Shown one piece after another: positions 61,577-64,000 of a DNA stretch of 64,000 nucleotides. Within the stretch, counting starts at the first letter, position 1. Every line of letters starts with the position of its first letter. The notes under the pieces were generated by a model. The model was given only the letters and a program-made list of their open reading frames with translations, was not told the origin of the DNA and ran no database searches. This DNA is from Chrysoperla carnea (taxonomy: Eukaryota; Arthropoda; Insecta; Neuroptera; Chrysopidae): the NCBI RefSeq assembly GCF_905475395.1, contig NC_058337.1:64996368-65060367 (forward strand). Direction: 5' to 3'. The translations under genes were made by a program, and so were the position numbers.

Positions 61577-64000
61577 TATTCACTACGTTAAAAAAAAATT
61601 ATCTTAAATAAACTAATTTTAATTAAACTGCAATTTTTTCTTAAATATTCATTTGAATCACAGAAAAATATTTGATGCGATTAATATGTAACTTTAACTA
61701 TACAATTATTTGGATGAATAAAGCATTTATTTGCAGTACCCAAACAAATTATATATTCTTTGGAAAGATAACCTTGTTAAGCGTTAACGTAAATAATGAT
61801 TTTTATCCATATATCTTGATCGAATTTTTAGGTATTCTTCAACTGTGGTCATTTTTGGGTCGTTCTGACCCAAATACAGCCGTAACTTATAACAAAAATT
61901 AGTAACCAAAAGCCTAAAAAACCCACAAATTAATGACATGCACACTAGTCTCTGGACAGCAACTATATAATTATGAACACTAGAGACCCTCTAGAAAGAG
62001 TGTGGCACTCTGTGGTGGGTAAACCAATCATGATAATAAATTATAGTTTTTTCAACTAAATCATGATAATAGCTGAAATATGGTAGAAGAGTGCCAGATT
62101 CTTATTCGATTCTAATGAATACTTACATGAAACACTGACCTAAAAACGATATGTTGTTGAAATCGTAGCACCTCGAACACTTCTGTAGTTTGAACTGTAT
62201 GTGTTTCTACTTTTATTATAGTGCGTTTTTATTGTATTTGGGACAAATACGTCATGGGAAAGCCCGAGGTTGGCTTGTGCAAAATAATGATATTGACTTT
62301 AAAAAGTTTTATCAATTTCACTAAATCATATTTAACTATAAAAAAATACTGCATATATAACAGTTTCGAAAGATGTTGTTTGAGAATCCTTAAAATGCAA
62401 AAAATGAGTTTTACATATTATTAGATGCAGAAATTAAATTTAAAAATCGAAGCCCTAACGATAGAGGAGTGAATGGACTGAGAAAAAGTTTTAGTTTTTC
62501 GAAAACTGAGGTGTGATGCTTCAATTCATTTTTTTTTCTCATGACGATTAAACAAACAATTATCTTGTTAATTTTAAATAATATTTTTCAAGAATAGCTA
62601 TAATATCTAGTCGAATAAAAATTGTTTAGTGCGTCAAGGAGTAAAATTATTAAATTTGTTGGATCCTTATAATGAGCATTAATGAGAATGCAGAGGTATA
62701 CACGATTTAAAGATGATTCAAGAAAACGTGGTTTTTTGGGAAAATAATGAAACAAGCTGAAATATGCAATGATAATAGTTGGTATTTTATTAACAAGAAA
62801 AATAAAATTACCGTATTATTGAAGTTATAGTTTTGTAAAATATTTGGGAAAATCCAAAACAGCACGGATCCGACGCAAATTTTTTATTTTGATGTAATTA
62901 TTCCATTAATTGCATGTAGGCCAGAATAAAGTTCAAAAACATAAAACTTGAGGGCAACAAAAATTATCACTAAGGTCATATTTTCTCCTCATTAAATAGT
63001 TCTTATTATAATTAGAAGCTTTTTATTGCAATGAGATTTTTTGCCTTTCATGTTAGCAAAATAAAAAAGAAATAATCTAAGTCTGTGGCTCAATTTGGGG
63101 CTGTACAAATACACAAAGTTCACATCATAAAAACGTCGAAATAAATATTATATAAGTCAGGATAAAATCTGGTATTTGTAAATTAATACACTGCCTGATG
63201 ATGTAGAGACAAAAAACATACAGTAAGTGTAACTTGGATGGCAGTACAATATTATGACAAAAAACGCAAATATGGTGAAAGTGGTGTAAATTTTACTTGA
63301 TTTGAAGCATTTTTCTTTTGAAAAATTAAACTAAAAACACTTTTTAAAGTACAATTTTCTTTCGTACAAAATGTTAAAAAGCAAACATTTCGCTGGGCCA
63401 CCCACCTATAAAGGACTATGCGTAAAAGATTGAAGTGCTCATAGTTATCAATATGACACGACCCTCAAATAGTTCAGCTCCTTCAGCTTTAACTTATAGT
63501 CATTTACGAAAGAAAAATATTATTTCTAAGAGCAATAGTTTGAACTTTAAAAATATTTTATACTTCAGTTTTTTATTATTATTTGTTTAATTTTTGCAAT
63601 ATTATAGAAATAGATAATTATGGTAGGTAAGAAAATTAAAATCGAATGAAATTATTAGTTCTTTATTTGTTATATTTTCAATACATTTTCAAATTAATGA
63701 ATAATAATTAACTATTTATATGTATAATATATAATTTGTTTTTACAATTTGCGATATAATTTCAATAAATCATTTTCTTTGATTTTTATATGATAAATTT
63801 CGTTTTTCAGTTTATTATTTTCTCTATATATTTTAATACTAAATATATTATTTGTGATTCTATTTTCATGTTCAATTTGTCAGGGTAATTGCATATAAGT
63901 ATTTATCTTTCAACTAGTTTTAAATTAAATTATATATTTTTGTACTTACTAATATTATTAAAATTTAAAATCTACAAAATGAAAACATTCATATATATTT
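61577..64000. other. no supported gene apart from family E
   Basis: Upstream side of Diedel. Contains a hairpin TTTGGGTC-GTTCT-GACCCAAA at about 61855 and family E. No further coding block recognised. Confidence 0.4.
62915..63070 (+). repeat. dispersed repeat family E, copy 2
   Basis: GTAGGCCAGA at 62916, ATCACTAAGGTCATATT at 62967; matches 13978-14165. Origin unknown. Confidence 0.45.

Noticed and set aside
61853..61873. TTTGGGTC/GACCCAAA hairpin as a piggyBac end
   Set aside because: No TTAA flank or partner end found; kept only as a hairpin remark.

Overview
The window is strongly AT-rich, intron-bearing insect nuclear DNA. Three protein-coding genes can be recognised, all in the last 13 kb: a four-exon homologue of HROB (C17orf53/MCM8IP) on the minus strand, a sulfakinin neuropeptide precursor on the plus strand, and a Diedel-family secreted cysteine-rich protein on the minus strand. 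Sulfakinin (two [14 protein letters not shown] peptides) and Diedel together place the source in the insects. Which order is not shown by the sequence; a repeat-rich holometabolan such as a lacewing is a guess, and an aphid is unlikely because sulfakinin is reported missing from the pea aphid.

Region 1-51 kb has no gene I can support and is mostly a graveyard of non-autonomous mobile elements. The dominant family (family A here, about 500 bp, roughly a dozen full or partial copies) has hairpins near both ends, an internal GTCC/GTCT-type microsatellite and insertion into T/A runs. This looks like a Helentron-derived (HINE/DINE-1/mini-me type) family. One copy has inserted into another copy of the same family. 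Other elements are a Helitron-like copy with a CTAG end (3.7-4.2 kb), a second dispersed family that starts with a CCCCGAACC-like box (family B), a pogo/Tigger-like element (8.5-9.6 kb), Tc1/mariner-like TIR elements (7.5-8.2 and 30.8-31.7 kb), a fold-back element present twice in opposite orientation (12.1 and 19.0 kb), a very long inverted repeat (4.5-6.3 kb), a 5'-truncated LINE with a readable RNase H/zinc-knuckle tail (22.6-23.2 kb), a Tc1/mariner-type transposase relic (29 kb), and tandem repeats at 46.6, 47.5 and 48.3 kb.

Region 51-54 kb carries HROB, whose exon junctions can be read directly. Region 54-57 kb returns to repeats. Region 57.2-60.2 kb is probably the sulfakinin transcription unit: a TATA box and a possible 5' UTR exon near 57.25-57.39 kb, a long candidate 5' intron, then one coding exon and two poly(A) signals. 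Diedel follows at 61.2-61.6 kb, convergent with sulfakinin. The three genes have unrelated jobs (recombination repair, satiety/gut peptide signalling, innate-immune modulation) and do not form a functional cluster. No tRNA, rRNA or CRISPR was seen.
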